Shown: positions 7,135-14,233 of the stretch, piece after piece | Layout: each line of letters opens with the position of its first letter | Numbering within the stretch: the stretch's first letter is position 1 | Assembly (NCBI GenBank): GCA_964431965.1 | Contig: CAYSLU010000100.1 | Coordinates: 1 to 18,183 of the forward strand | DNA: 18,183 nucleotides | Direction: 5' to 3' | Source of the DNA: CAYSLU01 sp964431965 | GTDB lineage: Bacteria; Verrucomicrobiota; Kiritimatiellia; CAIKKV01; CAYSLU01 | Program-made: the position numbers and the translations under genes | Notes under the pieces: model-generated | The model's input: the letters and a program-made list of their open reading frames with translations, nothing else | Database searches by the model: none | Told to the model about the DNA's origin: nothing

Positions 7135-7584
7135 ATGGCCGAATTCACCAAGAGCGAACTGAAGCACTGCGAGCGGCTCGCATGGGCCGGACTGGCCGCC
7201 GCATTCGTGATCTGGCTGCCGGCCGCCATCCTGCGATCCGCGCAGCGGGGCATCCCCGAGTACCTCGTGGCCATGGTCGGCACCGCGGCGGTCGTGCTCC
7301 TGACCGCGGGCCTGTTCCGCGTTCTGGCCGCGGCGCGCGAGACCGCCCAGCGGATCGAGGATGCCGGCAGCCCGCTTCGCGTCTACCGGTTCCTCGGCGC
7401 GTTCGACCTTCTGCTCGTCGTCGGGCTGATCTGGCTGTTCGTCGAGCAGCAGTCCGTTCCCCAGATCGCCCTGTGCCGCGCCACCGAGATCGCGCCCGGC
7501 CTGGTCTTCGCGTTCGCCGGCATCGGGCTCATCCCGTGGGCGATCTATCTGGCCGTCCGCTCGGCCGTCAGCGGCCGGCCGTAA
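7135..7584 (+). CDS. Four-TM membrane protein, unknown function
   Basis: A 149-residue integral membrane protein without a recognised family. The start at 7135 has a clear ribosome site (GGAGG, 8 nt upstream). Predicted helices lie at about 17-34 (AWAGLAAAFVIWLPAAIL), 42-63 (YLVAMVGTAAVVLLTAGLF), 83-102 (LGAFDLLLVVGLIWLFV) and 121-142 (GLVFAFAGIGLIPWAIYLAV). The N-terminal tail MAEFTKSELKHCERL is charged and cytosolic-looking. It sits between another small membrane protein and a DUF6941-like protein, with a 21-nt gap downstream, which is an operon-like arrangement. Nothing in the sequence indicates transport or catalysis. Confidence 0.8.
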   Translation: MAEFTKSELKHCERLAWAGLAAAFVIWLPAAILRSAQRGIPEYLVAMVGTAAVVLLTAGLFRVLAAARETAQRIEDAGSPLRVYRFLGAFDLLLVVGLIWLFVEQQSVPQIALCRATEIAPGLVFAFAGIGLIPWAIYLAVRSAVSGRP

Positions 7585-7605
7585 TGCCGGACGGAGGGAC
7601 CCCCG

Positions 7606-8022
7606 ATGGAGATTGAACTCTTCGTGCTGTGTGACGCATCGACCGAGTCGTCGGGCAAGCTCAACATTCTCGGGACGTTCGATACCATCACCGTCCCCAG
7701 CCTGCCCGCCATCCACCCGCACTGCTCCCTGGCGCTGCGCATCCGCTTCGCCCACATCGAGGCCGGGCAGCACAGCGTCCGCATCAATATCGTCAACGCC
7801 GACGGGCGGCCCGTGGTGCCCAACCTCGAGGGGAACATCAACCTGCGGTTCGGGCCGAACGACCAGACCGCGGTCACGAACCTGGCGCTCAACATCGACC
7901 GGATCAAGTTCGACCAGGCCGGCCAGCACTCGATCGACCTCGCGATCGACGGCCGCCAGGAGCGCTCGCTCCCGCTGTTCATCCGGCTCCGCGAGAAGTC
8001 GTCCGCGCCCGCGGAGAGCTAG
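7606..8022 (+). CDS. DUF6941-like conserved hypothetical protein
   Basis: A 138-residue soluble protein that resembles the DUF6941 family, beta-rich proteins of unknown function that I recall as common in planctomycetes and some other bacteria. Recognisable features are the opening MEIELFVLCDASTESSGKLN, ILGTFDTITVPSLPAIHPHC, LALRIRF, and paired strand motifs GQHSVRINIVNADGRPVVPN and GQHSIDLAIDGRQERSLPLF; the HPHC and GQH-type repeats suggest two related beta-sheets. No signal peptide or membrane segment is present. The ATG has GGAGGG 8 nt upstream. Its stop shares the CTAG at 8019-8022 with the stop of the convergent P-type ATPase, so the two 3' ends overlap by 4 bp. The family call is from pattern memory. 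Confidence 0.8.
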   Translation: MEIELFVLCDASTESSGKLNILGTFDTITVPSLPAIHPHCSLALRIRFAHIEAGQHSVRINIVNADGRPVVPNLEGNINLRFGPNDQTAVTNLALNIDRIKFDQAGQHSIDLAIDGRQERSLPLFIRLREKSSAPAES

Positions 8023-10259
8023 GCGGCCCCGCGATCGCCGCCGTTGAGGAGGCGCAGGCCGTTCAGGATCACGAGCAGCGAAGCGCCCATGTCCGCCGCG
8101 ATCGCCATCCACAGCGTCGCCGCCCCGCTCACCGCCAGGGCCATGAACACCGCCTTCACGGCCAGCGCGAACCCCACGTTCTGCCGGATCACGCGCAGCG
8201 TGCGGCGCGAGTGCACGATGAGCCACGGGAGCCGGGAGAGGTCGTCCGCCATCAGCGCCACGTCGGCCGTCTCGATCGCCGCATCGCTGCCCATGGCGCC
8301 CATGGCCACCGCCACGCCAGCCGCGGCCATCGCCGGAGCGTCGTTTACCCCGTCGCCCACCATCGCCACGGGCCCGTGCCGCTCGGCCAGCTCGCGGATC
8401 GCCTGAACCTTGTCCTCGGGGAGCAGCTCAAACCGCACCTCGTCGACACCGGCCGCTTCCGCCACCGCACGCGCCGTCCCCTCGTTGTCGCCGGTCAGCA
8501 TCACCACCCGGCGCACCCCGAGGCGCCGGAGGCGCGCCACCACCGCGCGCGCCTCCGGCCGGAGCGTGTCCGCCATGGCGATGAAGCCGCAGACGTGCTC
8601 GTCGTTTCCGACGACCATGACCGAGTGGCCCGCGTCCTCCAGCGCATCGACCGCGCGCTGAACGTCGGGCCCGCCGGCCTGCTTCTCGACCATCAGCCGG
8701 TGGCTGCCGATCCAGAACCGCCGGCCGCCCAGAACCGCCTCGGCGCCCTTCCCCGGGACCGCCCGGAAATCCGTCGCCGGCTCCACCCGCACGCCGTCGG
8801 CCTCCGCCCGGCGACGGATCGCCGCCGCCAGCGGATGCTCGCTGCGGGCCTCCAGGGCCGCGGCGCGCTCGAGCACCTCCCGCTCCGTGTGCCCGGAAAG
8901 CGGAACGATCTGCGTCACGACCGGCCGGCCCGCCGTCAGGGTGCCCGTCTTGTCCATCGCCACCGCCGCCAGCCCCGCGGGCGCCTCCAGGTAGTATCCC
9001 CCCTTGACGAGCACGCCCGCCCGCGCAGCCGATGTGATCCCGGCCACGATGCTCACAGGCGTGGAAATCACGAGCGCGCACGGGCACGCGATAACCAGCA
9101 TCACCAGCGATTGGTAGAGCCAGTGCCCCCACCCGCCGCCCAGCGCGAGCGGCAGGCCGACGGCGACGGCCAGGGCCAGCAGGATCATCGCAGGCGTGTA
9201 GTAGCGCGCGAAGCGCTCGACCCATTGCTCGGTCGGGGCCCGCCGCGACTGCACCTCCTCCACCATGCGGATGATCCGCGCCAGCACCGTGTCCGCCGCC
9301 GGCTTCGTCGTCCGGAACTCAAACGCCCCTTCGCCGTTGATCGTGCCCGCGAACACCGGGTCGCCCGCCGCCTTCGGAACCGGAACGGACTCGCCCGTGA
9401 TGGGCGCCTGGTTCACCGCCGTGCCGCCGGAGGTCACCACCCCGTCCAGCGGCACGCGCGCGCCCGGGCGGACCAGGCAGACCGCGCCCACCGGCACGTC
9501 GGCCACTGCACGGGTCACGATGCACCCGTCGTCCGCGCACCGGTACTCGGCCTGCGGAGGGGTGATGTCCAGCAGCGCCCGGATCGCATGCCGCGCCCGG
9601 CCGACGCTCCAGGACTCCAGCAGCAGGGCCAAGCCGAACAGGAAGCTCACGGCCGCGGCCTCGAACCACTGGCCGATAGCCACCGCGCCGACCACGGCGA
9701 TGGTCATCAGAAGGTTCATGTCGGCGCGCCGGTTGCGCAGCGCGGCCCATGCCTTGGGCAGCACGTGCCACGCGCCGGCCACGATCGCGCCGGCGTAGGC
9801 GACGGCGGACCACAGGGGCAGGCCCGTGCGGCCCGCCGTCTCCGCCGCCGCGATCAGCTCCAGCAGGCTCCGGCCGGCCGCCATCTGCGCCGCCAGCCCT
9901 CCCGCCAGGCAGGCCCCGCTGGCCGCGCACAGGACCGCGCGGCCGCGCCGCGCCCAGAAGCCGTCGCCGCTCTCGGGCGGAAGGCCCGAGGAGCGATCCC
10001 ACGGCACCGCCTCCAGGCCTGCGCTCCGGACCGCAGCCACAATCTCGGCGTCTCCGATCCCCCCCTCGTGGACGGCGACCGACATGGTTCCATTCAGCAG
10101 ATCGAACTGGGGTTCGCCCGCGCCCGGCACACGCGCCAGGGCTTTCCGGAGGGCGTCGACTTCCTCCGCGCAGTCCAAGCCGCGAACCCGATACGCGCGC
10201 CGCCCGTCGCGTGAATCGCAGCCGCACCCGCCGCCTCCGCATCTCTCCTGGTGGCTCAC
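8019..10259 (-). CDS. Zn2+/Cd2+/Pb2+-exporting P-type ATPase (P1B-2 type)
   Basis: A 746-residue inner-membrane metal exporter. From the GTG at 10259, domains in order are: a Cys-rich tip (C7, C12, C14), a heavy-metal-associated domain with GLDCAEE (a single Cys, C30, instead of CxxC), the actuator loop TGES (about 288), the transmembrane metal site CPC (C392/C394), the phosphorylated D436 in DKTGTLT, SEHPL (H475), and the hinge GDGVNDAP. K702 in LAVKAVF and D723 in AIAADMGAS are the signature of ZntA-like P1B-2 pumps, supporting Zn/Cd/Pb over Cu. I prefer GTG 10259 to the ATG at 10298: it follows GGAGGA, and a TGCTACACT extended -10 abuts the upstream ATG, so transcripts would start after it. 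No metal regulator is adjacent. The gene converges with, and overlaps by 4 bp, the DUF6941-like gene. Confidence 0.95.
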   Translation of the reverse strand: MSHQERCGGGGCGCDSRDGRRAYRVRGLDCAEEVDALRKALARVPGAGEPQFDLLNGTMSVAVHEGGIGDAEIVAAVRSAGLEAVPWDRSSGLPPESGDGFWARRGRAVLCAASGACLAGGLAAQMAAGRSLLELIAAAETAGRTGLPLWSAVAYAGAIVAGAWHVLPKAWAALRNRRADMNLLMTIAVVGAVAIGQWFEAAAVSFLFGLALLLESWSVGRARHAIRALLDITPPQAEYRCADDGCIVTRAVADVPVGAVCLVRPGARVPLDGVVTSGGTAVNQAPITGESVPVPKAAGDPVFAGTINGEGAFEFRTTKPAADTVLARIIRMVEEVQSRRAPTEQWVERFARYYTPAMILLALAVAVGLPLALGGGWGHWLYQSLVMLVIACPCALVISTPVSIVAGITSAARAGVLVKGGYYLEAPAGLAAVAMDKTGTLTAGRPVVTQIVPLSGHTEREVLERAAALEARSEHPLAAAIRRRAEADGVRVEPATDFRAVPGKGAEAVLGGRRFWIGSHRLMVEKQAGGPDVQRAVDALEDAGHSVMVVGNDEHVCGFIAMADTLRPEARAVVARLRRLGVRRVVMLTGDNEGTARAVAEAAGVDEVRFELLPEDKVQAIRELAERHGPVAMVGDGVNDAPAMAAAGVAVAMGAMGSDAAIETADVALMADDLSRLPWLIVHSRRTLRVIRQNVGFALAVKAVFMALAVSGAATLWMAIAADMGASLLVILNGLRLLNGGDRGAA

Positions 10260-10298
10260 GCTTCCTCCGCCTGCGGGGACACCGGCCCCCGTGCCCAT

Positions 10299-10307
10299 AG
10301 TGTAGCA
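10299..10307 (-). promoter_or_regulatory. Candidate extended -10 of the P-type ATPase gene
   Basis: The minus strand reads TGCTACACT (10307-10299), a TG-N-TACACT extended -10 with four of six matches in the hexamer. A start about 7 nt downstream lies inside the first codons of the longer ORF and about 30 nt before the GGAGGA-GTG at 10259. No convincing -35 is seen (CCGTTT at the right spacing), so this is tentative. Confidence 0.35.
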
Positions 10308-10346
10308 CAGGCGGGCGGGGGAAACGGCCGATCCGGATCCGGCGGA

Positions 10347-12056
10347 TCAGGCGTGCTTCAGCCACTTCAGCAGTCCGGACAGCGGGCGGGCGTTCACCAC
10401 GTCGCCCCGCTCCAGCCAGCCCCGGCGCGCCGTCGCGACCCCGAAGCGCATGTTGCCGAACTGCTCCGTGTCGTGGGCGTCGGTGTTGATCACCACCATG
10501 GCACCGAGCTCCTTCGCCCGGCGGCAGCCCTGGTCATTGAGGTCCAGCCGCTCGGGGTGGGCGTTCACCTCGAGCGCCTTGCCGCAGCGCGCCGCCTCGC
10601 GGAGCACCGCATCCAGGTCCAGCTCGTACGGATCGCGCGAGCCGATCAGCCGCCCGGTCGGATGCCCGATGGCGTCCACGTGCGGATTGCGGATCGCGCT
10701 CAGGATGCGCCCGGTCATCTCGGCCCGCCCCTGCTTGAAGCCGCTGTGAACGGAGGCCGTGACGACGTCCAGCGCCGCCAGCACGGCATCGGGCAGGTCC
10801 AGCGAGCCGTCGCTCTTGATGTCCACCTCGATGCCCGTCAGGATGCGAATCCCCGGCACGCGCGCCGCCGCCTCCCGCACGGCCGTGAGCTGCTCCGCGA
10901 GCCGCTCGGCGGTCAGCCCGCCGAATACCTTGAGCGCCTTCGAGTGGTCGCTGACCGCCACATACTCGTACCCGAGAGCCTTCGCGGCCCGCGCCATGTC
11001 CTCGATCCGGGCGCGGCCGTCGCTCCAGTTCGTGTGGGCGTGCAGGTCGCCGCGGATGTCGGAGAGCGCGACCAGGTCCGGCAGGCGGCCCCCGGCCGCC
11101 GCGTCGATCTCGCCGCGGTCCTCGCGCAGCTCCGGCGGAATCCACGCCAGGCCCAGCGCCTGGTACATCCCCTCCTCCGTCTCGCCGGCCACGCGCCGCT
11201 CGCCGTCGAAGATGCCGTACTCGTTCACCTTCAGCTTCGCCCGCTTCGCCAGGTCGCGCAAGCGGACGTTGTGCGACTTCGAGCCCGTAAAGTACTGGAG
11301 CGCCGCGCCGAAGGACGACGGGTCCACGACCCGCAGGTCCACCTGTCGGCCCCCCTTGATCAGGACGCTCCCCTTCGTGGGCCCCTCGGCCAGCACCTCG
11401 GACACCTCCGGCAGCCGGCAGAAGGCGTGAACCGCCGCCGCCCCATCGGCGGAGGCGGCCAGGATGTCCAGGTCGCCGATCGTCTCGCGCATGCGGCGCA
11501 GGCTGCCGGCGTAAACGACCGGCTCGATTCCCTTGCGCCGAAGCTCGGAGATCAGCCGCTCGACGATGGGGAGCGCCTCGCCGAGCAGCATCCGCTGGCC
11601 GCCCGAGGCCAGCTTCTCCAGGCTCCGCAGGATGTTCTCCTCCTTCTTCTCGCCCATGCCCGCGAGCTCGCGAATCCGGCCGGCCCGGGCGGACTCCTCC
11701 AGATCGGCGAGGGTGGATATCTTGAGATGCCGATGCAGCAGGGCGGCCGTCTTCGGACCCAGCCCGGGCAGGCGCATGATGTCCAGGATGCCGGGCGGAA
11801 CCGCGGCCCGAACTTCCTCGTAGCGCGCCATCCGCCCCGTCTCGATGTACTCAAGGATCTTCTTCGAGAGCGCGTCGCCGACCCCGCTCAGCTCCTGGAG
11901 CCGCTCCTCGCGCGCAACCGCCTCGATGTCCTCGGTGAGGTCGCGGACCACGCGCGCCCCCTTGCGGTAGGCGTTGAGCTTGAAGACGCTCTCCCCCTCG
12001 TACTCCAGGAGGTCGGCCAGCTCTTCGAATATGCGGGCGATCTCGGCGTTCTTCAT
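10347..12056 (-). CDS. polX: DNA polymerase/3'-5' exonuclease PolX (Pol beta core plus PHP domain)
   Basis: A 569-residue family-X DNA polymerase, usual length for bacterial PolX, expected to fill short gaps in base-excision repair and to process 3' ends with its PHP nuclease. Visible in order: an N-terminal 8-kDa-like domain, helix-hairpin-helix turns LSGVGDALSKK (56-66) and LPGLGPKTAALL (96-107), the nucleotidyltransferase palm with D195/D197 (IGDLDIL) and D240 (QVDLRVV), YFTGSKSHN (255-263), then the PHP domain with DLHAHTNWSDG (337-347), VSDHSKAL, GIEVDI, SVHSGF, GHPTGR, EVNAHPERL and NTDAHD. All catalytic blocks look intact. The ATG at 12056 has TAGGAG 7 nt upstream; the longer ORF to 12167 is repeat-derived and rejected. 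It probably formed an operon with ispA before insertion of the element at 12067-12223. Confidence 0.96.
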   Translation of the reverse strand: MKNAEIARIFEELADLLEYEGESVFKLNAYRKGARVVRDLTEDIEAVAREERLQELSGVGDALSKKILEYIETGRMARYEEVRAAVPPGILDIMRLPGLGPKTAALLHRHLKISTLADLEESARAGRIRELAGMGEKKEENILRSLEKLASGGQRMLLGEALPIVERLISELRRKGIEPVVYAGSLRRMRETIGDLDILAASADGAAAVHAFCRLPEVSEVLAEGPTKGSVLIKGGRQVDLRVVDPSSFGAALQYFTGSKSHNVRLRDLAKRAKLKVNEYGIFDGERRVAGETEEGMYQALGLAWIPPELREDRGEIDAAAGGRLPDLVALSDIRGDLHAHTNWSDGRARIEDMARAAKALGYEYVAVSDHSKALKVFGGLTAERLAEQLTAVREAAARVPGIRILTGIEVDIKSDGSLDLPDAVLAALDVVTASVHSGFKQGRAEMTGRILSAIRNPHVDAIGHPTGRLIGSRDPYELDLDAVLREAARCGKALEVNAHPERLDLNDQGCRRAKELGAMVVINTDAHDTEQFGNMRFGVATARRGWLERGDVVNARPLSGLLKWLKHA

Positions 12057-12066
12057 CCGACGGCTC

Positions 12067-12223
12067 CTAGTGTGCTGTCTCGGAAATAGGCTTACAAAAT
12101 GAAGGTCATCCTGAGCAAAGCGAAGGATCTCTTGCCGTGCGATCAAGCCCGAGATTCCTCGCTCCACTCGGAATGACAGGCACTTGCGCGTTTTGCCTAG
12201 TCATTTGCGGGACAGCACACTAG
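12067..12223. mobile_element. 157-bp MITE-like element with about 35-bp terminal inverted repeats
   Basis: The ends are perfect inverted repeats: CTAGTGTGCTGTC (12067-12079) and GACAGCACACTAG (12211-12223). Similarity continues inward to about 35 bp each (CGNAAAT, then CAAAA), and an inner imperfect palindrome fills the centre. There is no room for a transposase, so it would be non-autonomous. Flanks fit a CTAG (IS5-like YTAR) or TA (IS630/Tc1-like) target duplication; the sequence cannot separate these. The right CTAG supplies the ispA stop codon, and the left CTAG contributes to the polX ribosome site. Removing the element with one CTAG copy rebuilds a continuous 10-nt ispA-polX junction, which supports genuine insertion. 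The transposon family is an inference. Confidence 0.8.
12105..12177. repeat. Inner imperfect palindrome of the GTCATCCTGAG...GGATCTC type
   Basis: Two 27-nt arms (12105-12131 and 12151-12177) are inverted repeats with 20 of 27 positions matching, around a 19-nt spacer. The left arm opens GTCATCCTGAG and ends GGATCTC; the right arm is its diverged mirror, GAGATTCC...GGAATGAC. This resembles, from memory, a dispersed palindromic repeat present in many unrelated bacterial genomes. In RNA it would fold into a long hairpin between ispA and polX. Confidence 0.75.
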
Positions 12224-13104
12224 CGCGCCCGGCTGACGACAAACTCCGCTAGCCCCTCGAGCGGGGCCGTCAGGCGTCCGGCCGCGCGGAGCCCGGCCAT
12301 GCCTTCCGCGATCAGGGCCTCGGCGCGCCGCCGCGACTCCTCGACGCCGAACACCGCCACGTAGGTCATCTTGCGACGCGCCGCGTCGGTGCCGGTCGGC
12401 TTGCCCAGCTTCGCCGCGTCCGAGGTGGCGTTGAGGATGTCATCCGTCACCTGAAACGCCAGGCCCAGGTTCCCCCCGTACCGCCCGAAGGCATCGAGTT
12501 CGGACCCGTGCGCGCCCGCCGCTATGGCGCCCATCCGGACCGCGGCGCGGATCAGCGCAGCCGTCTTATGCTCGTGGATGTACTGGACCGCGTCGGCCGT
12601 CGGCTCGGTCCCCTCGCCGGCCAGATCCTCAACCTGACCGCCGATCACGCCGCGGCTGCCGGCCGCCAGAGCCAGCTCTGCGGCGAGCTGCCCGGGCGGA
12701 TGCGGCGGCGGCGCAGCCGTGCGCGCCAGCCACTCGAATGCCAGCGTGAGGAGCGCGTCTCCCGCCAGCAGGGCAGTTGCCTCGCCGAACACCACGTGGC
12801 ACGTCGGCTTGTTCCGGCGCAGCACGTCATCGTCCATGCACGGCAGGTCATCGTGGATCAGCGTATAGGTGTGCAGCACCTCGAGCGCCAGCGCAGACGC
12901 CATGGCGGCCTCGCGGCCTCCCCCCGCCGCCTCGGCCGCCGCCAGGCACAGCGCGGGCCGAAGCCGCTTGCCCCCGGCAAACACGCTGTAGCGCATGGCC
13001 TCGTGCAGCGCGGCCGGCCGCGTCGACTCGGGGGGCATCCACTCGCGCAGGCGGGCATCGATCAGCTCGCTCTCCCGCCGCAGGTATGACTCAACGTCGA
13101 ACAT
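12220..13104 (-). CDS. ispA: Short-chain polyprenyl diphosphate synthase (farnesyl/geranylgeranyl type)
   Basis: A 294-residue trans-prenyltransferase that condenses isopentenyl diphosphate with allylic diphosphates in the cytoplasm. Motifs: FAGGKRLRPAL (42-52), the first aspartate-rich motif HDDLPCMDDD (D85, D86, D91, D92) with the four-residue DDxxxxDD spacing of bacterial IspA, GGQVEDL (155-161), and the second motif TDDILNATSD (D221/D222). Aromatic Y80 five residues before the first DD favours a short product (C15, perhaps C20). The ATG at 13104 has GGGAGGGG just upstream. It is 25 nt downstream of the SGNH hydrolase gene. Its TAG stop lies within the terminal CTAG of the MITE-like element, but the reading frame appears unaltered. 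No dxs or xseB partner, a common context for ispA, is adjacent. Confidence 0.94.
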   Translation of the reverse strand: MFDVESYLRRESELIDARLREWMPPESTRPAALHEAMRYSVFAGGKRLRPALCLAAAEAAGGGREAAMASALALEVLHTYTLIHDDLPCMDDDVLRRNKPTCHVVFGEATALLAGDALLTLAFEWLARTAAPPPHPPGQLAAELALAAGSRGVIGGQVEDLAGEGTEPTADAVQYIHEHKTAALIRAAVRMGAIAAGAHGSELDAFGRYGGNLGLAFQVTDDILNATSDAAKLGKPTGTDAARRKMTYVAVFGVEESRRRAEALIAEGMAGLRAAGRLTAPLEGLAEFVVSRAR

Positions 13105-13129
13105 GTCCCCTCCCGGCCGCCGATCCGCT

Positions 13130-13732
13130 TCAGCGCGCGGCCTTGAAAATGCTCTCGGCCACGACGCCGGCCACGGCCCGTTGCCCGTCCGCGTTCAGGT
13201 GCACCCCGTCCTGCGTGAAGTAGTCGGGGTGGTCCTCCACGGCCGCATACAGATCGCTCACCAGCACGCGCCGGCGAACGGCCAGCGCCCGGGCCAGACG
13301 GTTCCGCTCGCGGACCCGCTCGTTCTTCGGATCCAGGACGCCGCTCTCGCCCCGGACCCAGACCGGCGTCGAACTCGCCCAGATCAAGATGCTGGCCGGA
13401 GCCTGCTCGCCCAGGAAGTCCATGCAGCCCCCCAGCGCCTCCGCGTAGGCCGGCTCATCGTACGCCCAGCCGTGCAGCCCGTTGTTGAGGTGAATCAGCT
13501 CGAAGGGATACTCCTGCAGCAGCAGGGCCAGCTCGCGCGTGAAGCTCGGGTCGCATACCGAGCGCGAGGTGGTCAGCCGGGCGCAGGCAAAGCGTCCCCC
13601 GACGATCTCCTCAACCGGCGAGAAGTACGACCGTGCGATCGAGTCGCCGATCATCAGCGCGCGCCGCCGGTCCTCCCGGTCCGCGTCCGCCACCCAAACG
13701 TCGCACCATTCGATACGCTCCCGAAACGGCAT
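13130..13732 (-). CDS. SGNH/GDSL-family hydrolase
   Basis: A 200-residue protein with the SGNH hydrolase pattern, so an esterase, deacetylase or lipase-like enzyme of unknown substrate. Block I is ALMIGDSIARS with the nucleophile S31. The GxND block is represented by HLNNGLHGW (N83/N84), a variant in which the glycine follows rather than precedes the asparagine. Block V is QDGVHLNADGQ, with D175 and H178 completing the triad. No signal peptide is seen, so it is probably cytoplasmic. It starts at ATG 13732 with GGAGGGGG about 8 nt upstream and is the first gene of the run leading to ispA and polX. Carbohydrate-ester hydrolysis is plausible given the other sugar genes, but this is inference. 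Confidence 0.88.
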   Translation of the reverse strand: MPFRERIEWCDVWVADADREDRRRALMIGDSIARSYFSPVEEIVGGRFACARLTTSRSVCDPSFTRELALLLQEYPFELIHLNNGLHGWAYDEPAYAEALGGCMDFLGEQAPASILIWASSTPVWVRGESGVLDPKNERVRERNRLARALAVRRRVLVSDLYAAVEDHPDYFTQDGVHLNADGQRAVAGVVAESIFKAAR

Positions 13733-14233
13733 GGCTACCCCCTCCCGCGAAGCGGTGTTCCAGCGATCAGGACGGTCACATCAGTCACGCGCCCCCCCGG
13801 TCGGGGCTCACCCGGCCGGCAGCGGCGACTCCTTCCGGCCCGATGCCCCGGCCATCCCCGCCGGGGTCGGACTCGCCATACGCCGCGCATCGGCCGGCTC
13901 CACAGCGACGGTGTACCATGTGTCCAACGGACCTGTCCATGCTGAAGCCGACCTCGCGGGTGCTCGACGCGAGCCGAGCTTGACAATCGGGAGCTACGGG
14001 CTATCATACACTCAGATCAGGAGGGCAGCAGTCACGGAGGCTGCGGAGCTTCCGGAGCTAGACTGGGCGGGCGTGTTCGGTCGGTTCGGTTGGTCGAGTT
14101 GGTGCATCGGTTCAGCAGTCAGGCAGTGCGAGTCGGTAGATCAGGTCGGTGGATCGGATCGTCGGTGACGCCTGCAGCCCTTCTGATCGCTGCCGCAGTT
14201 GAAACCCGCGCTCCCCTCTGCCAGACTTCCGGC
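13733..14233. other. About 500 bp without a convincing gene, between divergent genes
   Basis: No reading frame here has family-like sequence; the long frame running into the ecotin gene lacks a plausible start. Contents I can point to are a hairpin (CCCCGGC 13846-13852 with GCCGGGG 13860-13866, 7-nt loop, no T-run), a strong plus-strand promoter (13980-14007), and a G/T-rich tract at about 14074-14170 built from many TCGGT/GGTCG units. The part after the promoter would be a long (roughly 220 nt) leader for the ecotin gene. Confidence 0.5.
13980..14007 (+). promoter_or_regulatory. Strong sigma70-type promoter upstream of the ecotin gene
   Basis: TTGACA (13980-13985) is a perfect -35 and TATCAT (14002-14007) matches the -10 at five of six bases, with a 16-nt spacer. 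Transcription would start near 14014. The next plausible start codon is the ecotin ATG at 14234, so the leader would be about 220 nt. An overlapping TATGAT on the minus strand (14008-14003) might serve the SGNH hydrolase gene, but it lacks a good -35. Confidence 0.6.

Noticed and set aside
8211..10214. A 667-codon plus-strand open frame opposite the P-type ATPase
   Set aside because: Antisense shadow with no motifs; the opposite strand has every P-type ATPase signature.
10251..12089. A 612-codon plus-strand open frame opposite polX
   Set aside because: Antisense shadow; PolX motifs on the minus strand are complete.
13846..13866. Perfect 7-bp hairpin CCCCGGC/GCCGGGG as a terminator
   Set aside because: It has no T-run and lies upstream of both flanking divergent genes, where a terminator is not expected.
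14090..14233. A 48-residue N-terminal extension of the ecotin gene
   Set aside because: It would bury the signal peptide and derives from G/T-repetitive leader DNA; no homology to ecotin.
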